DNA from: Chlorobiota bacterium
GTDB lineage: Bacteria > Bacteroidota > Bacteroidia > Bacteroidales > VadinHA17
Length of the DNA stretch: 64,000 bases
Assembly (NCBI GenBank): GCA_013152085.1
Contig: JAADHC010000048.1
Location: 21,790 to 85,789, forward strand
Reading direction: 5' to 3'
Part shown: positions 50,652 to 59,630 of the stretch, one piece after another
How positions within the stretch are numbered: the first letter of the stretch is position 1
Layout of the letters: each line of letters opens with the position of its first letter
Program-made: the position numbers and the translations under genes
Notes under the pieces: generated by a model
Seen by the model: only the letters and a program-made list of their open reading frames with translations
Told to the model about the DNA's origin: nothing
Database searches by the model: none

Positions 50652-50771
50652 ATGTATCTGGGAGAATTATTTTTATATCTGACCTGGCCGGTTTTGATAC
50701 TCATAGCTTATATATCCGTCCAACTGGCCTTACACTCATTTGAGCGAAACACAAAAATAAATGATGAATAA
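50652..50771 (+). CDS. CydX-like 39-aa single-TM protein, putative cytochrome bd accessory subunit
   Basis: Manual translation MYLGELFLYLTWPVLILIAYISVQLALHSFERNTKINDE*; one TM helix plus charged tail, 15 nt after cydB; below ORF-track size cutoff. Confidence 0.65.
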   Translation: MYLGELFLYLTWPVLILIAYISVQLALHSFERNTKINDE

Positions 50772-50866
50772 ATTGCAACATCAGCAAGAAAAGAACGTCA
50801 TATAGAATTATCTTTGAATGACATTCTTTTTTTATTTCATATCATTGAATTTTAAAACAACCATTT

Positions 50867-52894
50867 ATGCGTATTTTAACCTTAGGCGTACCGAAGGTCG
50901 TCAGCGGGGTTTTTCTTTTCCTTATCGTCTCGCTGTATCTTCATGCCCAACCCGGCGGGTATTACACACCTGCCGAAACAGTCCGGATAATCAATGATCT
51001 GGCAAAGAAAAATCCTGATGTTACACGGGTAGTTACCCTGGCCACCACTCCGGGTAAAAACCCGGTGATCCTGCTGGAAATCGGGAAGGAAACAGGAAGA
51101 CAAACCCGTACTTTACCGGCTCTGCTTGTTGTCGGAAATCCCGAAGGGGATGTTCCGATTGCTACCTCCGCTGCACTTTATCTTGCCGGAAGCGTACTGA
51201 AGGATCCGGCCCGGTATGAACACCTGACCTGGTATATTATTCCCGCACTGAATCCTGATGCGGAGGCGTTTTTTACCGGTACCCCAAAATACCGTGATCA
51301 AAGAAATGCACAACCGCACAACGACGACATGGACGACCTTACCGATGAGGATGGCTGCAATGACCTGGACGGTAACGGAATCATTACCATGATGCGCGTA
51401 AAAGACCCTGAGGGGCAATGGATTGCCATAAAGGACGACCCCAGGATCATGCGCAAGGCCAATCCCTCCAAAGGTGAAAAAGGGGTTTACAAATTATACA
51501 CCGAAGGGATTGATGATGATGGTGACGGAAAATACAATGAAGACGGCCCGGGAGGCACGAATGTAGGCATAAACTTCCCGCATTTATTCAAACCTTTTAC
51601 AGCTTCCGGAGGGAGATGGCCCGGGTCGGCACCCGAATCCTTTGCCCTGCTGAAGTTTGCAGCCGGGCATCCCGAAATTGCCATGTCCATGGTTTACGGC
51701 TCATCTGACTTCTGCCTGGTACCCCCTAAAAAAGGACGTAAAGGATCGGTAGATATGAACAAAATCAAAGTACCCGAAAATATGGCCGGAATGATTGGTG
51801 CGGATCCGGACAAAACCTATTCGATGAAAGAACTTATTAAAATGGTTCAGCCTATGGCCCCTCCGGGATTTGAGATCGATGAAAGTGTTATTGCCAGTTT
51901 TCTGGGCCTTGGTGCAGTAGTTAATCCACTGGACGAAGACCTGAAATTTTATAAGGAACTTTCGGAACAATATAAAAAGTACCTGAAAGACAAAGGCATG
52001 GAAGCCGAGCGACTGGATCCGGCAGCAGCCAAAGACGGATCGGTGGAATTATGGGCTTATTATCACCTCGGCCTGCCTTCATTTTCCATGGATTTCTGGA
52101 CATTGCCCAAACCCAAAAAGGAAAAGAAAGAATCCGGCGGGTTAACCATTGACCAACTTGAAAAGATGAGCAAGGAGGATTTTCTTGCCCTGGATGAAGA
52201 AAAAATAGCCGCCTTTCTGAAAGAGAACGGAGCACCCGCACAATTTAAGGCAGCTAATGTCATCAACATGATAAAATCGGGCCAGGTCTCTCCGAAACAG
52301 ATGGCCTCGATGATGAAACAGATGCCGAAAAAAGAGAAAGAAGAAGGAGAAGCTGATCCCAAAACAAAAGCCCTGATAGCATTCAGTGACAGCAATCTGA
52401 ACGGGAATGGGTATCTGCCCTGGAAACCTTTCAAACATCCCACCCTCGGCGAGGTGGAAATCGGCGGGGCAGTCCCTTATGCGGATAACACGCCTCCTCC
52501 CGGGATGGTAGATTCCCTGTTAAAAATCCAGGTCCCCTGGATTTTTACGCTGGCAGACAAATTACCCTCTTTAAGCCTCCTTGATACTAAAGTTACACCA
52601 AAAGGGGGTGGCGTTTATGCCCTGGAGTTGTGGGTAGAAAACAAAGGTTATCTTCCTTATCCCACAGCCATGGGTAAACGTGATAAACACCCCGGACCGG
52701 TCGTGGTAACGATTGACGGAAATAACCTGACTTTTCTGGAAGGGAGAAAGAGGACACCTGTACAAACTGTCGCCGGTCTGAAAGCGGTTAAACTCAGCTG
52801 GCTTATTCAGTCGGAAAAACCAGGAACCCTGAATATTTCATTGACGTCACCCAGTGCCGGAAGTGACCGGAAACAAATAAAAATAGGAGGATAA
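50867..52894 (+). CDS. Secreted M14 carboxypeptidase-like protein, probably inactive
   Basis: Signal peptide; aligns with the downstream M14 protein but has GNPEGDV for GNIHGNE and YGSSDF for FHNNGG. Confidence 0.85.
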   Translation: MRILTLGVPKVVSGVFLFLIVSLYLHAQPGGYYTPAETVRIINDLAKKNPDVTRVVTLATTPGKNPVILLEIGKETGRQTRTLPALLVVGNPEGDVPIATSAALYLAGSVLKDPARYEHLTWYIIPALNPDAEAFFTGTPKYRDQRNAQPHNDDMDDLTDEDGCNDLDGNGIITMMRVKDPEGQWIAIKDDPRIMRKANPSKGEKGVYKLYTEGIDDDGDGKYNEDGPGGTNVGINFPHLFKPFTASGGRWPGSAPESFALLKFAAGHPEIAMSMVYGSSDFCLVPPKKGRKGSVDMNKIKVPENMAGMIGADPDKTYSMKELIKMVQPMAPPGFEIDESVIASFLGLGAVVNPLDEDLKFYKELSEQYKKYLKDKGMEAERLDPAAAKDGSVELWAYYHLGLPSFSMDFWTLPKPKKEKKESGGLTIDQLEKMSKEDFLALDEEKIAAFLKENGAPAQFKAANVINMIKSGQVSPKQMASMMKQMPKKEKEEGEADPKTKALIAFSDSNLNGNGYLPWKPFKHPTLGEVEIGGAVPYADNTPPPGMVDSLLKIQVPWIFTLADKLPSLSLLDTKVTPKGGGVYALELWVENKGYLPYPTAMGKRDKHPGPVVVTIDGNNLTFLEGRKRTPVQTVAGLKAVKLSWLIQSEKPGTLNISLTSPSAGSDRKQIKIGG

Positions 52895-52896
52895 TC

Positions 52897-54645
52897 ATGA
52901 AACGATATTATATTTTAACAGCTTTTTTGTTGTTTTTTGTTGTTGTATCCACAGGTATGGCACAGGACAGCAAAGTGACTGTTCCCCTGCGTTTTGACCA
53001 TTACTATCCTTACGAACAGGTAGTCGCAGCCCTGAAGGCCCTGAACAAAGCCTATCCTTCCCTCACCCACCTCAACCTGGTGGGCCATAGCGAAGAAAAC
53101 CGGCAAATCTGGGCCATAACCATCAATAATCCCAAAACCGGTAAAGAATCTGATAAACCCGGCGTTTATGTTGATGGTAATATTCACGGCAATGAAATTC
53201 AGGCTTCCGAGGTTTGCCTCTACTTTGTGAATTATTTACTGACCAATTACGGAAAAAATGATAAAATCACGAAGCTGGTTGATAAAAACGCCTATTATGT
53301 CATTCCTACGGTTAATGTTGACGGGCGATATCATTTCTTCCACGATGCCAATACGCCAAGTACCAACCGGGGTTTGCGGCGTCCCAAAGATGATGACCAT
53401 GATGGGCTGGTAAATGAAGACTTCCCGGACGACCTGGATGGCGACGGAAATATCTGTATCATGCGAAAACGGGATCCGAACGGAAAATATAAGACCGATC
53501 CGGAAGACGCACGCCTGATGATCCGCGTAAAACCGGGTGAAAAAGGTGAATGGACCATACTCGGACAGGAAGGCATAGATAATGACGGTGACGGCCGGAT
53601 TAACGAGGATGCAGAAGGTTATGTCGATCCGAACCGAAACTGGGGTTATAACTGGGCTCCTCCCTATGTGCAGAGTGGTGCCGGGGATTATCCTTTTTCC
53701 GGACTTGGCATCAAAGCCATTGCAAAATTTATCCTCGACCGGCCCAATATCATCATGGTATGGGCTTTCCATAATAATGGAGGTATGATTCTCCGGGGCC
53801 CCAGTACAAAGGCCGAAGGAAAACTTAATACTTCTGATATCAGCGTATATGACTACCTTGGAAAAAATGGCGAAAAGATCGTCCCCGGATACCGGTACCT
53901 TATCAGCTGGAAAGACCTCTATTCCACCTATGGGGATTTTACTGACTTTACCGATAATATTGTGGGCGCTTATTCCCTTGTCGGTGAACTCTTCAGAACG
54001 GCAGATGAAACTTATAGTAAACCGGGCAAAACTTCCGGTGGCGATGATGAAATATTTGGCGGAAGCAGTAACGAACGGTCACGTGAACGGCTCAAATTCA
54101 ATGACCATCTGGCCATGGGAGAACTTTATAAACCGTGGACGCCTTTCCATCATCCGGTATATGGCGACATAGAAATCGGCGGTTGGGTAAAAATGAGTTC
54201 ACGCCTGCCTCATCCTTTCATGCTGGAAGATCTTGTTCACCGTAATGCATCGGCTGTTATCTTTTCCGCAGAACAAACGCCTGAAATAAAAATGGAAGTT
54301 ACAGGCAAAAAGAAAACCGGAAAAAACCTTTACCAAATCAGGATCAGGCTTACAAACAGCAAGGCTATGCCTTCCATGACTTATCATAGCGTTAAAAAGA
54401 AAGCTTATCCCATGGATATGCTGAAAGTGTTGGGAACGCAGGTTAAAGTAGTAGCCGGAGGGAAGCTGGTAAATGAATATACAGGTCAGACAAACTACAA
54501 AAAATATAAACCAGAAGTGCAGTTTGTACAGGTTCCCGGATTCGGAAAAACGGATTATCAATTCCTGGTAGAAGGCAAAGGAACTGTTACAATATTGTTT
54601 GAATCACGTAAAGCAGGGAAAAAAACGGTAACCTTCAAGCTTTGA
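52897..54645 (+). CDS. Secreted M14 family zinc carboxypeptidase
   Basis: Signal peptide; VDGNIHGNEIQASE (HxxE), VDPNRNWGYNW, WAFHNNGGM, YSLVGELF motifs. Confidence 0.9.
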   Translation: MKRYYILTAFLLFFVVVSTGMAQDSKVTVPLRFDHYYPYEQVVAALKALNKAYPSLTHLNLVGHSEENRQIWAITINNPKTGKESDKPGVYVDGNIHGNEIQASEVCLYFVNYLLTNYGKNDKITKLVDKNAYYVIPTVNVDGRYHFFHDANTPSTNRGLRRPKDDDHDGLVNEDFPDDLDGDGNICIMRKRDPNGKYKTDPEDARLMIRVKPGEKGEWTILGQEGIDNDGDGRINEDAEGYVDPNRNWGYNWAPPYVQSGAGDYPFSGLGIKAIAKFILDRPNIIMVWAFHNNGGMILRGPSTKAEGKLNTSDISVYDYLGKNGEKIVPGYRYLISWKDLYSTYGDFTDFTDNIVGAYSLVGELFRTADETYSKPGKTSGGDDEIFGGSSNERSRERLKFNDHLAMGELYKPWTPFHHPVYGDIEIGGWVKMSSRLPHPFMLEDLVHRNASAVIFSAEQTPEIKMEVTGKKKTGKNLYQIRIRLTNSKAMPSMTYHSVKKKAYPMDMLKVLGTQVKVVAGGKLVNEYTGQTNYKKYKPEVQFVQVPGFGKTDYQFLVEGKGTVTILFESRKAGKKTVTFKL

Positions 54646-54697
54646 AAGACCGGGAATCAGGAAGTAAAATGGCTCCGGTCAGGCTTAAGCTGACGGA

Positions 54698-54949
54698 TCA
54701 GGCTTCACGGATCGTATATTCATAACCTTCAATGATAGGGTTGGTGAGAATTTTATGGCAAGCCTCATTAACCCTTTCTCTTGCTTTCTCCTTATCGGCT
54801 GCCTCAAGTTCCATAGTAATGTGCTTGCCGATCCGGACACTGTTAACCTCGGAAAAACCGATTTTTTTCATACTCTGCGTAACCGCTTTTCCCTGAGGAT
54901 CAAGTAAGGCTTTTAACGGCATGACATTAATTTCGGCAATAAATTTCAT
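54698..54949 (-). CDS. purS: Phosphoribosylformylglycinamidine synthase subunit PurS
   Basis: MKFIAEINVMPLKALLDPQGKAVTQSMKKIGFSEVNSVRIGKHITMELEAADKEKARERVNEACHKILTNPIIEGYEYTI; start reassigned within ORF 54698..55021. Confidence 0.88.
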   Translation of the reverse strand: MKFIAEINVMPLKALLDPQGKAVTQSMKKIGFSEVNSVRIGKHITMELEAADKEKARERVNEACHKILTNPIIEGYEYTIREA

Positions 54950-54959
54950 AACGAACGGT

Positions 54960-55703
54960 TTACGATGTTTTTCCGGAAACGATGGCTGCTCCCAGTGCCA
55001 TAAAAATATATAAAATAACAATAAGGAACAGGGCGCGGAAAGAAAATAAGATCAATAAGGCCAACGAAACAGCGAGAAAAATGTACGTCAATACATTTTC
55101 CCTGAAGTGGTAATTTTTGAATTTCAGTGAGAACATCGGCAGACGGCTGATCATCAGCCAGCCAAATAACAAGGCAAGAACGGCAAGAACGGAAGGATGC
55201 TGCAACCAGCTGACATACCCGTGAAAGTAGCCCGTTTCACGTACCAGCGGAAGCGAAATCATAAACAATGCCATAGCCGGCGTAGGTAATCCTTCAAAGA
55301 TCCGGGAACCGGATGCCCCGGTATTAAAACGGGCAAGCCGCAAACCGGCACCCGCAACTACCAGGACAGGGGTAAACAGAAAAATAATTCCCGGAAATGA
55401 CGCCGGGAAACGACCCCCGGTAGCCAGCATGATCTCATGAAAAAGGATTAAAGAAGGAACAACACCGAAACTTACCATATCCGATAGCGAATCAAGCTGT
55501 TTCCCTAATTCGGAATAAGCTTTAAGCATTCTTGCGGCAAAACCGTCGAGAAAATCAAATACGGCAGCGATCAGTACCAGGAAAACCGCTATGTTGACAT
55601 GCCCTGTAACGAGATAAAGAATGGCGGTAAATCCAAAAGCCAGGTTTAGAATCGTTAACGTATTCGGGATATGCTTCCTCATCATCAATCTTTTCAACCT
55701 CAA
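54960..55703 (-). CDS. pssA: CDP-diacylglycerol--serine O-phosphatidyltransferase
   Basis: HIPNTLTILNLAFGFTAI; DFLDGFAARMLKAYSELGKQLDSLSDMVSFGVVPSLI (CDP-alcohol phosphotransferase motif). Confidence 0.93.
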   Translation of the reverse strand: MRLKRLMMRKHIPNTLTILNLAFGFTAILYLVTGHVNIAVFLVLIAAVFDFLDGFAARMLKAYSELGKQLDSLSDMVSFGVVPSLILFHEIMLATGGRFPASFPGIIFLFTPVLVVAGAGLRLARFNTGASGSRIFEGLPTPAMALFMISLPLVRETGYFHGYVSWLQHPSVLAVLALLFGWLMISRLPMFSLKFKNYHFRENVLTYIFLAVSLALLILFSFRALFLIVILYIFMALGAAIVSGKTS

Positions 55704-55810
55704 AAGTAAAATAAAAATTGATCTTTCCCTCAGTGGAAAAAGGCTAGTCTGTTTAAATTCTTAAAGAAAGCAATAATCTCAAATGTTTACCCTATATTTT
55801 GGAACAGTGT

Positions 55811-55915
55811 TATATTAATATGTATTTTAATATATATTATTATATGTAATTCAATAAATAATTATATATATTTTATTATATATTATAATATATATTTCTA
55901 TTTGATATAAAATAT
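55811..55915. repeat. Extremely A/T-rich low-complexity intergenic segment
   Basis: Almost uninterrupted TATATTAATAT/TATATATTATTATAT sequence. Confidence 0.85.
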
Positions 55916-56023
55916 TGCTGCAGCCTGCCAGTAATAAAATTGTGCACCGGAAACCCTCAGGCACCTCTTTACTTTGTACAAATAAAGTTTTTAGTTTACT
56001 TTTGATAAAAATGTCACGGCGAA

Positions 56024-56452
56024 ATGAGAGACCTTAATCTTCGTATAGCGGTTGATTTTGACGGAACCATCGTAGAGCATAAATATCCGGAGATCGGTGA
56101 AATAAAGCTTTTTGCATTCGAAACGCTTAAGTCCCTTCAGGAGCGGGGGTGCAATCTGATCCTGTGGACATTCCGTACCGGTACGGAACTGGATGAGGCC
56201 GTAAATTTCTGCCGGGAAAACGGCATGGAATTTTACGCGGTTAACAAAAACTATCCCGAAGAGGAGTGGAACGAAACCGTGGGCCGTAAAATCGATGCGG
56301 ATATTTATATTGACGACAAAAATCTCGGGGGTTTCCCGGGATGGTCGAAAGTATGGGAAATCATCATTGGAGATGAGATAAAGATGCGTGAAGAAAAAGT
56401 TAAAAAGGACCTTCGGTTCAGACTGTTCCGACGCCGGAAATCCAAACAATAA
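56024..56452 (+). CDS. HAD-like hydrolase
   Basis: LRIAVDFDGTIVEHKYPEIG; ILWTFRTGTELDEAV; DIYIDDKNLGG. Confidence 0.8.
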   Translation: MRDLNLRIAVDFDGTIVEHKYPEIGEIKLFAFETLKSLQERGCNLILWTFRTGTELDEAVNFCRENGMEFYAVNKNYPEEEWNETVGRKIDADIYIDDKNLGGFPGWSKVWEIIIGDEIKMREEKVKKDLRFRLFRRRKSKQ

Positions 56453-56463
56453 AAGCCAAGAGG

Positions 56464-57627
56464 ATGCTGGTAAAATATCCTGAAATCCGAAAGTACAAGC
56501 ACCTGTTACGGGCTCAACGAAAAGACCAGTTACTTCGGTTGCTGGTGATCCTGATCTTTCTTCCCCTGCTGGCCTGTTGCAAACACGGGACCCCCACAGG
56601 GACAGGAAAGCAGCATGTTGCAGGAGACAAAACGCTTAAAAAACGTGTACGGATCGATATCTTTTCACCCGAAAACCGACAGAAAGTTTTTTATGGAAAG
56701 GAAGTGGCTTACAACCTTTCCGTCAGGGATACGGCCGTTGTTTCCGATTCATTACGGCTAAAACTGGATGACAGGCTCATTGCTTCAACAGCAGGAAAAT
56801 CTTTAAAGGGGACCTTCAAAGTAGCCTTTGTTGGCATGGGAACACACACGCTGCGTGCCGAACTGTTTCATAACAGACAACTTACCGGTACCAAATCCGT
56901 TCATATTGTAGTTCTGCCCGAAAAAGCTCCCGAACCATTCACCTATCGGGTTGTCAGGGTATATCCGCATGATCCCTCTGCCTACACACAGGGACTGGTA
57001 TACGAAAATGGTATTATGTATGAGAGCACAGGTCTGCGGGGCGAATCCACCTTACGAAAATGGGTTCCGGAAACGGGAAAGATCCTGGCCACCCTGAGCC
57101 TTCCGCCTGATCTTTTCGGGGAAGGTTGTACGCTGCTGGGTGATGAGATCTACCAGATCACCTGGACATCAAGGATTGGTTTTGTGTATGACAAAAATAC
57201 TTTCGAAGTTAAAAACAAACTGAAATATTCCACCCAGGGATGGGGCCTTACAACCGACGGAAAGCAATTGATCATGAGTGATGGTTCTCATTACATCTAT
57301 TACCTTGATCCGGCATATTTCAGCGTAACCCACCGTATCGAGGTATATGACAATAACGGGCCGGTTTCACAGCTTAACGAACTGGAATATATTCATGGTG
57401 AGATATGGGCCAATGTATATATGACCGATGATATTGTTCGTATCGATCCTGCTACGGGCCGGGTTGTTGCCAGGATTAACCTGAAAGGGCTGCTGCCAAA
57501 CAAAGACTACGGTTCCGAAACCGATGTTCTGAACGGGATTGCATGGGATCCGGATCACGACCGTCTCTTTCTGACGGGTAAAAAATGGCCTAAGATGTTT
57601 GAAATCCGGCCGGTACCTTTGCCGTAA
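56464..57627 (+). CDS. Glutaminyl-peptide cyclotransferase (glutamine cyclotransferase family)
   Basis: VVRVYPHDPSAYTQGLVYENGIMYESTGLRGESTLRKW; WGLTTDGKQLIMSDGS; LNELEYIHGEIWANVY; lipoprotein-like N-terminus LLACCKHG. Confidence 0.9.
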   Translation: MLVKYPEIRKYKHLLRAQRKDQLLRLLVILIFLPLLACCKHGTPTGTGKQHVAGDKTLKKRVRIDIFSPENRQKVFYGKEVAYNLSVRDTAVVSDSLRLKLDDRLIASTAGKSLKGTFKVAFVGMGTHTLRAELFHNRQLTGTKSVHIVVLPEKAPEPFTYRVVRVYPHDPSAYTQGLVYENGIMYESTGLRGESTLRKWVPETGKILATLSLPPDLFGEGCTLLGDEIYQITWTSRIGFVYDKNTFEVKNKLKYSTQGWGLTTDGKQLIMSDGSHYIYYLDPAYFSVTHRIEVYDNNGPVSQLNELEYIHGEIWANVYMTDDIVRIDPATGRVVARINLKGLLPNKDYGSETDVLNGIAWDPDHDRLFLTGKKWPKMFEIRPVPLP

Positions 57628-58585
57628 CCGGTGCGGAAACAAATTTCTTCCCTGTAATCACCTGAATTCTGCGGTGCAGGATTTCTATTTCAATGGGTGA
57701 ATGGCCCAATGATTCCCCGTCAACTTCAAGATGTATGGGAGGTTCACTGTCAATATGAATTTTCTTACCACGGAACCCGCTCACTTTCGGGTGTTCCAGA
57801 ATGGTTCCGTCGTAGAGTTTTTTCAGACTTCTCACGATTTCCATTTTCTTCATCCGGCGCACTACGGTAAGATCGAAAAATCCGTCATCCGCCAGGGCAT
57901 GCGGGGTTTGCATCATTCCGCCACCCGTAAATTTGCCAATACCGATGGAAATGGTAAAAACATCATCTATCAAAACAGCATCATCAATGCGAATCCTGGT
58001 ATGGGTATGGCTGTATGAAGCCAATGAAGTAAGAAGATTCTTGAAATATAACATGACGCCACTCTTCCCGTTCTGCTTCTGGCGGTTACATTTCCGCACT
58101 ACCACGGCATCGAATCCCATACCGGCGATATTGAGAAAATACCGTGACTTTTCCTGCGTATCCTGATAGTACCTGACAAGTCCTGCATCCTGATAGAAAG
58201 TCTTTCCCTGCCGGATGGTTTTTACCGCATCGGCATATTCGGAAGGGACACAAAACATCCTGCCCCAGTCATTGCCTGTTCCCACACTGATCATCCCCAG
58301 AACAAAATCCTGTGTGGGAATATGGTGTTTCCCGAAGATACCGTTTACAACTTCATTCATAGTACCATCCCCGCCAACGACAATAAAATGACGGGATCCC
58401 CGGCCGATGGCCTCACAGGTCAGTTCAATGGCATGTCCGGGACCTTCGGTAAATACGGATTGAAAAAATATCTCATTTTCCCTGAGCAGGGCAGAGATCT
58501 TTTCCCAGTCCTTCCGGCCTTTTTGTTTGCCAGCATTCGGGTTAACAATAACTTCCCACGGTATGTTGTTTGTCTGGATATGCAT
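57590..58585 (-). CDS. Diacylglycerol/lipid kinase family protein
   Basis: VNPNAGKQKGRKDW; FIVVGGDGTMNEVVNGIF; GMISVGTGNDWGRMF. Confidence 0.93.
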   Translation of the reverse strand: MHIQTNNIPWEVIVNPNAGKQKGRKDWEKISALLRENEIFFQSVFTEGPGHAIELTCEAIGRGSRHFIVVGGDGTMNEVVNGIFGKHHIPTQDFVLGMISVGTGNDWGRMFCVPSEYADAVKTIRQGKTFYQDAGLVRYYQDTQEKSRYFLNIAGMGFDAVVVRKCNRQKQNGKSGVMLYFKNLLTSLASYSHTHTRIRIDDAVLIDDVFTISIGIGKFTGGGMMQTPHALADDGFFDLTVVRRMKKMEIVRSLKKLYDGTILEHPKVSGFRGKKIHIDSEPPIHLEVDGESLGHSPIEIEILHRRIQVITGKKFVSAPVTAKVPAGFQTS

Positions 58586-58811
58586 TAAATCCTGTTTTTG
58601 AGAGATGAAGGGACCCTACTATCTGGAAGTCAGGTAGAATAAGGCAGTTCAGAGGTGCGCTCTTTTATTGTTCCATGCCGTAAATGTTGATAATATGTTA
58701 AAAACTGCACCCAAAATGTTTACAATTCCAATCAAAGGCAACCTGTTTACAAGTGGCTAAAGTAGTAAATTTGACCGTTAATCAAAAGCCAAACAATATC
58801 AGCGAGAACAT

Positions 58812-59612
58812 ATGGGAAAAATCATTTCATTGGCCAATCAGAAAGGTGGCGTAGGAAAAACCACATCAGCCATCAACCTGGCAGCCAGCCTGGCTGCATT
58901 AGATCACAAAGTACTGATCATGGATGCGGATCCACAGGCAAATGCCACTTCGGGACTGGGGTTTGATCTGAAAAACATCAAAACCACCATTTACGACTGC
59001 CTTATCGAGGGCACGCACCCGAAGGATATCCTGCTCAATACCGAAATTGAAGGGCTGGATGTGTTGCCGAGTACGATTGACCTGGTTGGTGCCGAAATCG
59101 AAATGTTGAATCTTCCCAACCGCGAAATGGTGATCAAGGAGGTGGCAGAAAAGGTAAGCGACAATTATGATTTTGTACTGATCGATTGTTCTCCATCGCT
59201 GGGTTTGCTTACGGTAAACGCCCTCACGGCCTCCGATTCGGTGATCATCCCCGTGCAGTGTGAATATTTTGCACTCGAAGGGCTTGGCAAATTACTCAAC
59301 ACCATCAAGATCATCCAAAGCCGGTTGAATACCGCACTGCAAATCGAAGGATTCCTGCTAACCATGTATGACTCCCGCCTCAGACTTTCAAACCAGGTCG
59401 TCGAAGAGGTAAGGAAACATTTTCAGCAAATGGTTTTTGACACCATTATACAACGAAACATCAAACTGAGCGAAGCACCCAGCTTTGGTAAGCCGGCAAT
59501 CCTGTATGATGCCGGTTCGAAAGGGGCCATGAATTATCTGAACCTGGCCCGTGAACTGCTACAAAAAAATGAAAAAACACGTGTGAAAAACGCGGAAAAA
59601 ATTATTCGGTAG
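58812..59612 (+). CDS. parA: Chromosome partitioning ATPase ParA
   Basis: ISLANQKGGVGKTTSAINLAASLA; VLIMDADPQANATSGLG; VLIDCSPSLGLLTVNAL. Confidence 0.95.
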   Translation: MGKIISLANQKGGVGKTTSAINLAASLAALDHKVLIMDADPQANATSGLGFDLKNIKTTIYDCLIEGTHPKDILLNTEIEGLDVLPSTIDLVGAEIEMLNLPNREMVIKEVAEKVSDNYDFVLIDCSPSLGLLTVNALTASDSVIIPVQCEYFALEGLGKLLNTIKIIQSRLNTALQIEGFLLTMYDSRLRLSNQVVEEVRKHFQQMVFDTIIQRNIKLSEAPSFGKPAILYDAGSKGAMNYLNLARELLQKNEKTRVKNAEKIIR

Positions 59613-59630
59613 AACTTAAAAACAATATTT

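Noticed and set aside
58618-58636. Small hairpin CTATCTG-GAAGT-CAGGTAG upstream of parA
   Set aside because: Short, needs a G-U pair, no U tract or conserved context visible
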